Shown in pieces: positions 35,925 to 48,600 of a DNA stretch of 64,000 bases; the first letter of the stretch is position 1; each line of letters starts with the position of its first letter. The notes under the pieces are model-generated. The model was not told the DNA's origin and did not search any database. It worked only from the letters and a program-made list of their open reading frames with translations. The DNA is from Zygaena filipendulae (lineage: Eukaryota > Arthropoda > Insecta > Lepidoptera > Zygaenidae): NCBI GenBank assembly GCA_907165275.2, contig OU015663.1, positions 5,592,501-5,656,500 of the forward strand. Direction: 5' to 3'. A program made the translations under genes and the position numbers.

Positions 35925-36030
35925 TTCTTTCGTTGTCGCTCCCTCACAAATGAGGATCGTGACCATGTGTAACGCGTCTTCATATGCTTCTGTCCTGTGC
36001 CAGTTCAATCGATCGTTGTAGAGTAATGGT
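35925..36030. mobile_element. Repeat fragment, LINE-like
   Basis: TCGTTGTCGCTCCCTCACAA, ATGAGGATCGTGACCATGTG, TTCATATGCTTCTGTCCTG resemble a dispersed lepidopteran LINE piece; no open frame remains. Confidence 0.35.
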
Positions 36031-36181
36031 TAGATATCACTACTTTAATGGGGCGAAACCATTTTAGTTGGAATTTAGTCTTTTATGTTGTAGAAGCTAA
36101 GGGATCCTTGTTATCTTTGAGTTATATAGAATCTCGGAGAGTGAGTGGAATCACGGGGTACAGTTATTTGATAAACATAAT

Positions 36182-36187
36182 TTTATT
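36182..36187 (-). promoter_or_regulatory. Possible poly(A) signal of the Side-like gene
   Basis: AATAAA on the minus strand about 335 nt past the stop codon. An ATTAAA variant lies nearer, around 36382. No 3' end can be fixed from sequence alone, since such hexamers are common in AT-rich DNA. Confidence 0.25.
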
Positions 36188-36521
36188 CTTAATACAATAG
36201 GACATAGAGTTCTTTCAATAAAAATACAAGGAGTTTCCGAGGGATTTTCAAATTAAAGCGGGTGGAATCACGGCAGAATAGCCAATATTAATTAAAATTT
36301 TAAAGATTCCATTACTTAAATACATACTACATGGGAAACTAAATAACTACATTAACAAAAAATATTTTAATTATAATCATTTTTAATGACTTCTATTTAG
36401 ATTGTATTTACATTTCTTTTTTTTACCAAAAATTTACACTAAATTTGATCTTTAATACAATTACGTATCTATTTACAAATCTTATTTTGATAAATTCTAG
36501 AGAAACCTTAAACGACATAAC

Positions 36522-36632
36522 CTATACACAACTTTCTGGACCAGGAATCTCTTCGGCTATGAGATGTTCTCTTCTACTTAAAGTTGAGCTGATCGGCTGT
36601 TTACTCATCGAAGACTTAGCCGGTGACAATAA
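36522..36632 (-). CDS. Side-like exon 14: C-terminus and stop
   Basis: Acceptor TATCGCAG after a T-rich tract, phase 0. Encodes LLSPAKSSMSKQPISSTLSR, then REHLIAEEIPGPESCV and a TAG stop. The final S-C-V fits a class I PDZ ligand (S/T-x-hydrophobic). Inference: the tail binds a PDZ scaffold; no direct evidence in the sequence. Confidence 0.88.
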   Translation of the reverse strand, partial: LLSPAKSSMSKQPISSTLSRREHLIAEEIPGPESCV

Positions 36633-39600
36633 CTGCGATAGAAAAAAACAAAAACTATAATTTACATATTTTTTGTAAATATTTCCTCTACAATTCATTC
36701 GTCTAGACTCTAGATGGAGCGATGTAGGCAAACAATTCTCCAAAAAAAAGGTATAGTGACTTGGTATTCTCTTTCTAGATATCCATGTATACAGGGTGTA
36801 AGGTTAAACAAAGGACTTACTAAAGGAGGGTGAAAAGTATCCAATTCTCGTATTAAATATCTAAAAAAAAAAAATTCGCGAGCAAAAAATTATACGAAAT
36901 TAAGCGCGTTAATTTGTATCGACGCCCTGACAAAAAAAAAATCAACCTCCATTTCCCTACATCCACTCCATCCACACAATTTTATTTAGGTTTTCTGTAT
37001 AATTTATTAGTTGTTTTTTTGATGTCGAGGGTTCGAACGAGTCCCTCGATGAACATTACAACCTGTATAGTTTTCAATATTTCCTGTAAACAGTGTACAA
37101 AATAGAAGTTACGATATTCTATCCTTACACGGTGAAATTTTCGTATTAAAATTTACTATGGAAGCACTTTAGAGCCCGTCTTTAATGCATTATTGAGAAT
37201 TTTGACAAGCATTGCCATAGCAAAAATAGTGCCTTAAAGACGGGCTCTAAAATGCTTCCATAGTTTAAATTTCAATACGAAAATTTCACTGTGTACCTAT
37301 ACTACTGGTAGGTATCTAGGTATTTGTAGTAATTACAGTGCATTGCTCGTGGGGGTCGTGGGGCGCAGAAAGGCTCGCGCTGCCGCTCCCGGCTAGCCAC
37401 TCGTCGCACGTATGAACGCCGCCGTTCTTCACACCCACCTCTGAACACTTCGCGTTTGGAGTGGCCCCGTCTGTATCAGCGGATAAATCTTTATTTTATT
37501 TAAAATTTTATACTTAAGTGCCAGTATTATTTTAGAAATAAAACTATCTGAGCGACCAGTTCTATATCAGAAATGTGACACAACTGTATGGACGCCTGGT
37601 GGTGTAATAATTTTGACCCGAAAAGTTTCTTAGGGCCAACAATATGCCGGCTATCAAACAATTTAGCTACTGGGTCTATATTATAGTATAGTAGTAGTAT
37701 GTAGTAGTTGTATTAAGTATACTACTACAGTGTGAACACACTACGTACAATGTACCTACATACATAACTGCTGTAACTCGCGGTTTCACCCACACTCAAG
37801 TTAATGTGGGAGTTCCCTAGGAAACTGTATCCTGATTGATAATCCTAAACTATTTTACAAATGAATAGACCCGTTGTTTAATAGAAATTTACGTAAATCA
37901 ATACAAACGCATTTAAAATTAAGTGCATGTTAATTTTGCAACGGCAAAATACGTTCCTTTTGAACTTATAAGAATATAATTCATAACATTAAGTTTATAC
38001 TAGCTGATGCCCGTAGTATTGTTTGTGAATTGAGAGTTTTCCTCGAGAATTCTTTTTGTACTGATATTAAAATGCCTTGTTGTTTTGTATGGATGTATGC
38101 TGCTTTTTAAATTAAAGAAAAAATACTTAGATAAAGCGCCTTATATTTCAGGAGTGTACATAGGTGACGTCACGCAACATTTCGACTCAACGTATCGCCG
38201 TCATTTTCTTATTTTTGAAATTGAAAGAAATTTATTTGACATAACACATGAAGAATTACAACAAACATTGAACAGAAAAGTATGAATTAGGGAATAATAT
38301 TTCATAAAACAAGTAAAAGATCTTTTTCAATATTTTATTTTTATCTGCATAACGGACTTAAAATTATTATTGAGTAAACGTTAATATAGTAATAAGCCAG
38401 CCGCAACAACGATGTCTGATCCATAATAACAGTAACGTCTATGTTCTCACCATTATGTTGTAAGACTTGTGGCGAGATGTTAACGCAGTAATGCTATTAG
38501 ATCCGAGCGCGACATGGCACACCCCTACATAACAGTATAGTTCTTGCCTCAAAATTCAAAGATACAGAAAAATACTCACCGGGTGGTGGGTTCAATATGT
38601 CTGGTTGTGCTTGTTTGGGCGGCTTCAGCGTATACGCGACAGTATATTGGCCGTCGCGTGCGTTCAACTGCAGCGCTGGAGACTGCTGCAGCTGCTTTGC
38701 TGGCAGCTGCACACTGAGCAGGAATTAAAAAATAAAACTGTCACAAGAAGTAGTAAAACAAAATACGAAACACAATGTTCAGGATATGGAATCTTGCATG
38801 GTTGCATACAAATTAATGTACCTACCTAATTAGCGTAGGTATTAGGTACCTACTTAAAACGGCATCAAAGTTAGTAGCGTCTATTCATCTGGACTGCGTT
38901 TCTGGATATATTTTAGTCGTAACCTATTGTTTTAAAAACGAAATAGTATACCATTTCTCAGACTAATCAGAAAATTTAACCTTTGGCCTTGCAGTCTCGA
39001 CATCGATCTATGTGATCTCCAATCCCAGCAAAAACATAAATGTAAAAAAGGAGAGCCAAGTTCAATAAAAAAATTATGCTTAGCTGTGGGCTTCGCCGCC
39101 AAAAGAATCAAGATTTTTTTTTATTTTTAGATTTTTTCCTTCGATTACACACAATTACCAAGCTGGATTCCAAATTTCATCTTTCTGGGTCATCTGGAAG
39201 TAGGTTAGATTTAGGTACTATATGTCAGTCAGTCAGTCAGTGCTAAAATTTACGACTTTTTGACCTTCATATCTTTATAAACGTTTGAGCTAGCTTCATG
39301 AAATTTGGGCTTCTACATGTCCTTATGGATATAATTAAACACACGTAGTATTATGAGTTTACGTTAAAGAGGTTTTGAGTTATAGAAGGGTGAAAAGTGG
39401 CACCAAGTGGTTCGTGTAATATTACACTCAGTGCTGGCTAGCCAGTTCCTTTGCTTGAACTTGGCTTGACACGCTGCCGCGTGTCTAGATCGATCGTTTA
39501 AGTTTAGCGGAAAAAATTGCTTGCCGTACCTATCGAGATTATCGCAAAGTGCAAGTCTCTACTGTGAATGTTATCAACAGTTTTTGTGCGTATCGGGCAG

Positions 39601-42600
39601 TCCCAAAGCCTCTATAAGTTATCATTAGAAGTCGTTCATTTAACAGTTGTGTTTGATATGTATTATAGCAAAAAATAATCGAAATTTAAATTGTAAAGAC
39701 AACGAAAAATCGATAAATCTTATCGTTATCAACAAAAAACGATCGATAAATAAGCATTCGTTATGTATGTCGAGACTGCAGCCCCCTGGAGTTCTTGAGA
39801 GAATTCCTAAATTCATTCTTATTTGCTGGTTCACGCGGTTCCAACCGCGTGAATTTAAATATTCCTTAGGGAAAGTTTTGTTGTACTGGAATAAACGTAT
39901 TCTAAATGGTAAATTCGGACATAAGCTACCTTCATCTTATAGTTTTTACGCGATACGCGTTCAAATAACCAGATATTTCCACAAATTATAGAAATGGATT
40001 TTATTGGTCATATTAATATTACCAGTGTACAGGCACGACAAGTCAACAGTTTTATTATCTACGAGCTGTGCCCCGCGGTTTCACCCGCGGTAATAGGCTA
40101 GTTTCCTAAATTTTCTTTTTTAGTCCGTTTTGTAGATTATTAAAAAATATTGGACACGTATTTTTTTTTTTTTTATGTAACCAAAAAATAACGGAGATAT
40201 ATCAAGTCGAAATTTCACATGACGTCACGCCTCGCTACAGTTTGTTCGCACGTTATAGCGAGCTGTGACATCACGAGTCCCCCACCCTAAACTTTAATGC
40301 GCTTTATCTATGCATATTTCCATTATTTTAAAAAAGCAAAAAATACGTGTCTTTTATTTTTTTATTATGTAACTGACGGACTAAATAGAATTTCGATTTA
40401 TTTACCCAGGAAACTAGCCTATTTCGGAGTTCCCGCGGTAATTCCGGGATAAAAAGTACCCTATGTCGTTCTCTATATACCTGAAAACCGCGTGTATACC
40501 AAATTTCATGATGATCGGTTGAGTCATTAAGGCGTGAAAGAGCAACAAACAAAAAAACTCACTTTCGCATTTATAATATTAGTTAGGATACCACAGATAA
40601 TATAATACTGACTATCCATTACTAATATAAAAATCAGATTTTTCCTTTTTGTTTGTTTGTTTCTAATGGATAAACTCAAAAACTACTAAAACGATTTAAA
40701 AAATTATTTCACTTATGATTTATGATTTACAGTATTCCTGAGTAACATAGCTCAAACTTCCTATGGAAACTCATAAATTGTCGCGGGTGAAACCGAGACT
40801 ATTCATGTCGGTATGAAACTACGAAAGTACCTAATTGATTTCTATTCTTTGTAACAAGCATGAAATTTGGAATAGCTTTGATGATGTAAATAAATGAAAA
40901 CAATAAGAATAGAGGAATTTTTATAGGTCACGAAACATTTTCGTTGACACGATTTAATAGCCAATTAAGTCTTTATAACAAAACATCTAAAGAAAATAAC
41001 ATTAAATATAATTACGTTACGGTCCACGGCGGAAAAAGGTACTTTGTAATTATACTAAGCAATTTGTTTCAAATGAATCCATTTACCTTTTCCTCCTTAG
41101 GAAAAGTCCTGTAAATATGGCGACACAAGTGCCAACGACGACTATGAAGGAAATCGCCCAAAAAGCAGCTTTCGAGAAGCTGGCCATTAAACTGCTGCTT
41201 CCGTCTAAATAAAACAGGAAAAAAAATATAACGTGTAATTTGTTGCGAATGTTTTTTGATTACGTTATTTATATTTCCCATTGGTCTTTGTTTACTTTCC
41301 AGTAGATATAAAGAAAGAGCGTCAAATCGCTTCAGGCAAATTGATAAATGCATTTAGTGGCTGAATGGAAATGTAAATAAGGTTATTTCAATTTGCACTG
41401 AATCTCAATAAGCCGTATAGCGTGATAGGCCAGGGGTGGAGTTCTCGCTTCTTGTACGGAAGTTAGGAGTTCCATTCCCGGTATTATATACGTATGAATT
41501 TTGTTTATCAGTTCTAAAAGTGAAGGATGACATACAAAACTTGCACATGTATTAAAGGCAATCCGAAAACATGTAAAATAGGTACTAAGTGACTATCGCG
41601 TATCACGAGTTGAACATCGCCCACACTCCCCCAGTGTAAGGTTAGGCTTATATCCCAGCAAAGGAGACATTAGGAAGGGCTGCATGATAATGCTATTATT
41701 ATGCTAGATAATCTCCATTCAAAGTGGATTAATTAGGAAGATGTGTGAATATCCCTCCAATTTGTGGATCTATTAATTAGTCAGATACATGCATATCTGA
41801 AAGAATAATTAATTACTACTTTCATTGAGATATTTTAATTGTCAATACATTTGTTTCTTTTCTATTTCTTTCTTTTTTCTAAGCAAATAAATTCTTAACA
41901 CTGAAGTAAATGTAAAATTATTTTATACTAACTGTGCCCCGCGGTTTCACCCGCGGTAATTTCGGAGTTCCCGGGGGAATTCCGGGATAAAAAGTGCATT
42001 ATGTCCTTCTCTGTAACAACGTGCATGCCAAATTTCATCCAAAACCGTACAGCCGTTTTTGCGTGATTGAGTAACAAACATCCAAACATCCAAACTTTCA
42101 CATTTATAACATTAGTAGGATAAGTACATGTTTTGACTGAATTCAAACAAACAAACATATTAAATTTTTTATTATTACGTAATCCTTAAAAATAACTGAA
42201 AGACTCTGTTTAGTTGACTCACCAGTTCTCCTCTCCGGATCTTGGTATGCCAATGAGTGAATGATGATTTTCTCAGATGAGCCTTTGTCATTTTTCGAGT
42301 ACACATTGACTCGTAGCGGTCGGCTGCTGGACCAGAGTGCACCGGCTGGCACTACAAACGTAGCCGTGCCCTCTGGTGTCAACAAAAGTTAAATTTAACG
42401 GAAGTGACGCGCAAGTAGGATGTATCATAGAAGTAACGAGCGCAACATTTATTAATTAACATCAAGGAACTGTAAGTTCCTAACATGAATGCACATACAA
42501 ATGCGATTCTATAAGTGCATAACTAGTACTCTTTTTTGATGTAAAACATGTATTAAAATTAACTATTATTTTCACTAAAAGTTAGATAGACTACAGTAGG

Positions 42601-45600
42601 TATATCATAAAAGATTTCCATAAGATTTCCTCAAATGCAGCTATAGTCTAGTCTAAAATGCATAACTTTCTAAATCTTATCGTGATGAAAGAGAATACAA
42701 ATGGTAAAAGTAATCATCAACTCACCAGTCTCATTTGCAGTGATGTTGAACCTAACGATATCATAATCAGCGTCGACCGCTTCCAGCACCAGTGTCTGCG
42801 GCAGGCCACCGTCGTATCCCGCCACGCATCGCACCACGAGCGAGTCTGCGAACTCTTCCCTTACTTCCACCCAGCTGGTGTCGTTACCGGTTGTCACTGT
42901 GCAGTTTTTTGGTGGCGATGGCATTGCTGTTAAAGTTAAAAATAAAGAAGATATACAATCGTGTGTTGTGCAACATGCAGTGTGTACACTGTACAGGAGC
43001 AAAGCCTCTTTTTGTTTCAAAATTCCATTTTTTTAAATTAAGAAACGTACAATTTCAATACAATAGTATATACTATATACTAGTATTGTTATATACATAT
43101 AGGTATAGCTCCTCTGAAATTTTTGCCTAGGAAAAGTTTTGCTGTGATATTTTTCAGTAAACGACTAAAACTTTTCATTGGAATAGGTATCATAAGAGAA
43201 AATATATGTTTATTTATAGAAAACATTTAAATTATACCTACATCTGTCCCGAGTATCAATCCTGCTCACGCAAAACACAAAATTGCACTACTTCCTGTTC
43301 GATAAGAGTCTACCTTCGAAACTAGTTATGAAAACCTGGTTTCAATGGTGAACAAAGGGAAATTAATACTAGCATACTTGCATCGAGTCGACTATAATTA
43401 AGGGTGTGGTAAACTTGGTTGCAAATATTTACAGGGTTGAAAGAATACATAGACATGTTCATAAAAAAAAAGATAAAAAAAGAATTACACAAAATAAATC
43501 AATCGAAAAGAAAACAGTCTGTGAAGGCACTCGCCGCCCATCGCTTTACACAGACATTGCCTCGCGCCGGTATCTTAAGATCAATGACCTTTTCGATCAT
43601 CGCTTGATCGAACTGACCTGATGCAATGCATCGCTCGCTGTGTGCGTGGCGCGTGCCTTGTATATAAATTAGTGAGTTACATGTATTGTGTACCTTGTAA
43701 ATAAAGTTGTAAAGTTTTCTCAATGAATTTATTTTCCTCATTTTCTAAAAAAAACTACCAAACTTATAATTGATATTATTTTTCCGCTTATCCTGTTTGT
43801 TATAACGTATACTTTCAGCCCTGTAAATATTTGCAGCTAATTTTGCCACATCCACATCTATCAATGCAGGCAGTGCGTTTTGCGTTTGGCGTGAGCAGAT
43901 TTGGCCTCAATATAATTACCGGGTATACTTGCATAGAGCTATAGCAGACCGACCCGTTAGGGTTTTATTATGGCTATAGCTAATATTATAAATGCGAAAG
44001 TAACTCTGTCTGTCTGTCTGTTTATCTGTCTGTTATGCTTTTACGCCATAATGGCTCAACTCGTCATCGTGAAATTTTCCACATACATTGTCAGGGGTCC
44101 AGAGAAGCACATAAAGTACTTTTTATTGCAGAATTCCCGCGGAAACTCCGAAATTAGCGCAAGTGAAACCGCGGGGAACAGCTATACCTAAATAATAATA
44201 TATCATGACAAACTGTATAATTGGACAGTTTAGAAACAAAAATTTTGTGTTATACAAACTGAAGGTGAGAAAGAGCATTGTGAAAAGGTGCTTGCAAATC
44301 GGAATCCGATATAATTTAGCTTTATTCTGTACAAACCTAACCTAACCCAGTACTTGTATTCAGTGTTCAAACCTAACCTATTTTAGCACGTCGGTCTGCA
44401 CGAACATAAAAAACAGTAAGCGTTTGTAAACTGAAGAAAATATATAGGTACAACGAATTATACATATTGCCTGCGATGAATGTACCTGCAGGTACTATTT
44501 GGAAGACACACGGCTGCGCCTGGCGGCCGACTGCGTTGACCCCTTGACACCTCAGAGTGCCATAGTCCCTCTCATTCGCCGGTGTGTATTGGAGTTCGTT
44601 TACCGTACCGTTTATACCTGTGTAAATATTAACAACTGCAAAACTTTCAATTTACTTAATGTCAATCTTGCCTTGCTTTTTAATCTTGGGTATTTTCAGT
44701 CTCGTTTCCATATCATTGTATAATTGGATAATTTCATAAACCCAGTATAAAATCCACTTAAGTGAGGAGAAAGCAAAGAAAATTAAATTATCATCAGTCA
44801 AAGCTCGTACGTGAATTAGATTTTGATGATACGATAACTAATTACGACAATCACATTAGGTACGGCCGTAGTTACAAACACAAGATGCCTTTGTGAAAGG
44901 GTTTTAAGTAATTTGATGAGCTGCAACCGCATGGGTTATTCGTAACTTATGGGTGTTATGAGGTTACATGAAGTGAATGAAATTTATATTTTTACACAAA
45001 TAACTTAGAAATAGTTCATTTCAGTTGAAGAATATGTATTCATTTATAAAACCTAAATTCAGCGGGGCAATGCCGCCAGACTTCTCAGCACGCTACCGGC
45101 TGTGGAGGACTTAGATCAGATATTTTATTAACTCCCGATACCTCATCTCACCACTGCATCCACTCCTAGAGTGTGAAGAACATAATTTTTACAAAGGTAA
45201 TTTCAAGGAAGGTGATCCTCTTAAGTACGTAAATTATTTAGCGATCATACGGTATCTAGCAGGTGGCACGTCGAAACTCTCCCCGCTGTTGTTGAACTGC
45301 CAATAGAAGACCACATCGGCTGGGTCGGCGTGCACAGAGCAGCGCACGCGCAGGGCTTCTTGTATAGCTCCACCCACCACTTGTGGCGATAGTTCGGCAC
45401 AGACTGGCGCATCTGTTTCGTCAATAAAGTGTAAACAAAAATTATCATTCAAATAACAAAAATAAATCAGCTGATCATACGACTCATAAACTATCAAACG
45501 AAACCCAAATGCAATTATATCTTTTTAAATTCCTTTGATTTAATAGTAGATTATACACCAAGGGGATAAAGCACTGTTTTATGTCACGGGCGCTACATTG

Positions 45601-48600
45601 AATCCTGAACATAACGAAGGACTCCAAATTTAACTCCCGAGCGCAGCGAGGGTGTTATAAGTTAATTCCCGACCAAAGGGAGGGAATTAAGATTGAGTCC
45701 TGAGTGCAGTGAGGGATTCAAGCGCCCAAGAAAAAAACAGTTTTATCCCTGTGGTGTATACTCTACTTTTCTCACATAATGCGAGACAATAAAAAACCAG
45801 GCTTAGTAGATCCTATATAGCCACTTCTTTCAGCTGGCGTGGCCTACTCGATTTGACAAACAAATGAAGTTCGTCTCACTGCGAATCTAGTGGGCCACGG
45901 CTTCGGTCTTCGAAAATCGAGTTGGCCGCGCCCGCTGAGAACACATTCTGTTTAGCGAAATGAGACGTTATGGACATAGCAATAAGAATTATGAAAGTGA
46001 AAATCACATTATTGACCAGCGGGTTATAATGAAATTCAATAGAACATTATAACCCGGCTAAAAAGCCAAGAGATATAATGTCTTGCTTTCGGTAAGGTTT
46101 ACATGACATATAATTCGGCATTGTCGAGCATGTGGTGTGAAATAGTAGATTATACATCAAGGGGATAAAGCACTGTTTTATGTCACGGGCGCTACATTGA
46201 ATCCTGAACATAACGAAGGACTCCTAATTTAACTCCCGAGCGCAGCGAGGGTGTTATAAGTTAATTCCCGACCAAAGGGAGGGAATTAAGATTGAGTCCT
46301 GAGTGCAGTGAGGGATTCAAGCGCCCAAGAAAAAAACAGTTTTATCCCTGTGGTGTATACTCTACTTTTCTCACATAATGCGAGACAATAAAAAACCAGG
46401 CTTAGTAGATCCTATATAGCCACTTCTTTCAGCTGGCGTGGCCTACTCGATTTGACAAACAAATGAAGTTCGTCTCACTGCGAATCTAGTGGGCCACGGC
46501 TTCGGTCTTCGAAAATCGAGTTGGCCGCGCCCGCTGAGAACACATTCTGTTTAGCGAAATGAGACGTTATGGACATAGCAATAAGAATTATGAAAGTGAA
46601 AATCACATTATTGACCAGCGGGTTATAATGAAATTCAATAGAACATTATAACCCGGCTAAAGCCAAGAGATATAATGTCTTGCTTTCGGTAAGGTTTACA
46701 TGACATATAATTCGGCATTGTCGAGCATGTGGTGTGAAAATAATATTATCTACGTACTATGTATTTTCAATAAATCAATGGATTCGAAAAAAAAACTTTA
46801 TTGTTACTAGGTTTTAATATCACGAGCAGAATCCAGAACAATAAGATTTTTTTTGTAACTACCTATGTCTGTATAGTTTGTGGATACGTACCTACTTAAA
46901 GAAGTTATTCCAGAATTTCAAAACTTGAATTACATTTCAATGCCTGGCAATATTATTGCCTACTGCGAGTTAAAAGACGGTTTACTCCAACTAGTCCGAC
47001 TAGTAGTTCGATCATCGAACTGTTTGGATATTTTTTTTCCAAATTGTTATGAAAGAAAACAAAAAATATCACCTCTAGGTATAAATTTTAATTTATATAA
47101 AAGGCGATTTAAAGCGTTCAATAGTAAAAATTAGTAAAAGTCTTTCATTTTAAAGTTATTCCCAACAGTCAAATTCATTGATCAATTTGTAAAACCAATG
47201 TAAATACAAAGCACACTTTGACTCGATGAATAGAATAAAACATCACTTTCTGCCTGTTTAAAAATCGAATCAATGGCTGTGTAAATTATTTGATCAACAT
47301 TTTCATTTTTATGTGGCGCCGTGGTGCGATCAGAAGAGCAATTATTTTGAATAATTTATGAATTGCTTTTTCTACATCGCGTCGTGTCAGCAATTACGTT
47401 TCGGCTGATAAGCTACGGAGGTTCGCTCCGTGTATAATATACGTACATATATCACTGGTAATACAACGACGATATCCCTAATAAATCTGACTCCGGATAC
47501 GTTTGGTTTACAAGTGTTTATTGTATAATGAATTTGCGTTGCAAAAATCTCCACTACCTACTATATAAAAAGGTATGGTTTGTATGTTTGTAGATCAGTT
47601 TAGATATAGGGTAAGTACGTTCACTATATATAATAACTCATTATACCTATAGGAAGCTACTTTATTTCTTCTGAGATAGGATACATTTTAACTCTGAACA
47701 AAGATTTCCCGTAGTAATACCGAAACTGCGGGCCGGGCAGCAGCTATTTGGTGTACCTAATTATAGTAACTAGCTGACCCCCGCGGTTTCACCCGTGGTA
47801 ATTTCGGAGTTCCCGCGGGAATTCCGGGATAAAAACTACCCTATGTCCCTTAGGATCCCTGTAGCTTCCTATAAGTGAAAAAATTTTCACAATCGGTTTA
47901 GTACATCTAGCGATCACCCCCTAAAACCTCACAAATTCACAATCTGCGGAGTTCCCGCGGGAATTCCGGGATAAAAAGTACCTTACGTCACTCAGTATCA
48001 TTGTAGCTTCCTATAAGTGAAAGAATTTTTAAAAGCGGTTTAGTAGATCCAGAGTTCCCCTGTGGTTAAAACCCACCCCCTAACCCAAACCCACGGGAAA
48101 TCCGGAGTTTCCGCGGGAATTCCGGAATAAAGTAACCTATGACGTTCAGGATCACTGTAGCTTCCTATAAGTGAAATAATTTTCAAAATCGATTCAGAGT
48201 TTAGATTAGATTCCAGAGATTACCCCCTACAGCGTCACAAACCCACAAACGCACAAACTTTTGCTCTTTATAATATTACTAGCTGTGCCCCGCGGTTTTA
48301 CCCGCGTGAGTTTCGGGATTCCCGCAGGAACTCCAAAATAGCCTAATGTATTCCTTATAACATCAGGTAATTAGCAGTGAAAGTCCCGCCAGTATCGGTC
48401 CAACCATTTCGGAGATTCACCCGCGTGAGTTTCGGAATTCCCGCAGGAACTCCAAACCTCTTTTATAGGTACATATAAACCTTGTCCTGACACTAAAGAA
48501 CACAAAAAAAAAACAATTATCCAATTTGGTGCTGTCGTTTGGAAGTTATGTGCTTAGCAACACATTTAGAAATTCATTTTTATTATATAGATATACCTAT

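Larger units (their letters stand above)
32770..36180. other. Region below the Side-like gene, no supported gene
   Basis: Holds the GC island at 32920-33055 and a unique-looking stretch at 34370-34640 (CGCGCGTCAGCGGTCGTAAG, then AATTACGAGCTAAACGAGC) with no convincing frame. The rest is AT-rich. Confidence 0.3.

Noticed and set aside
44499..44723. Plus-strand frame over exon 8
   Set aside because: The minus strand encodes a clear Ig half-domain with correct phases; the plus frame has no motif.
45251..45412. Exon 7 as the last exon, ending at the in-frame stop just downstream
   Set aside because: It would cut Ig5 in half; the next exon's phase and motifs show a donor 9 bases earlier.
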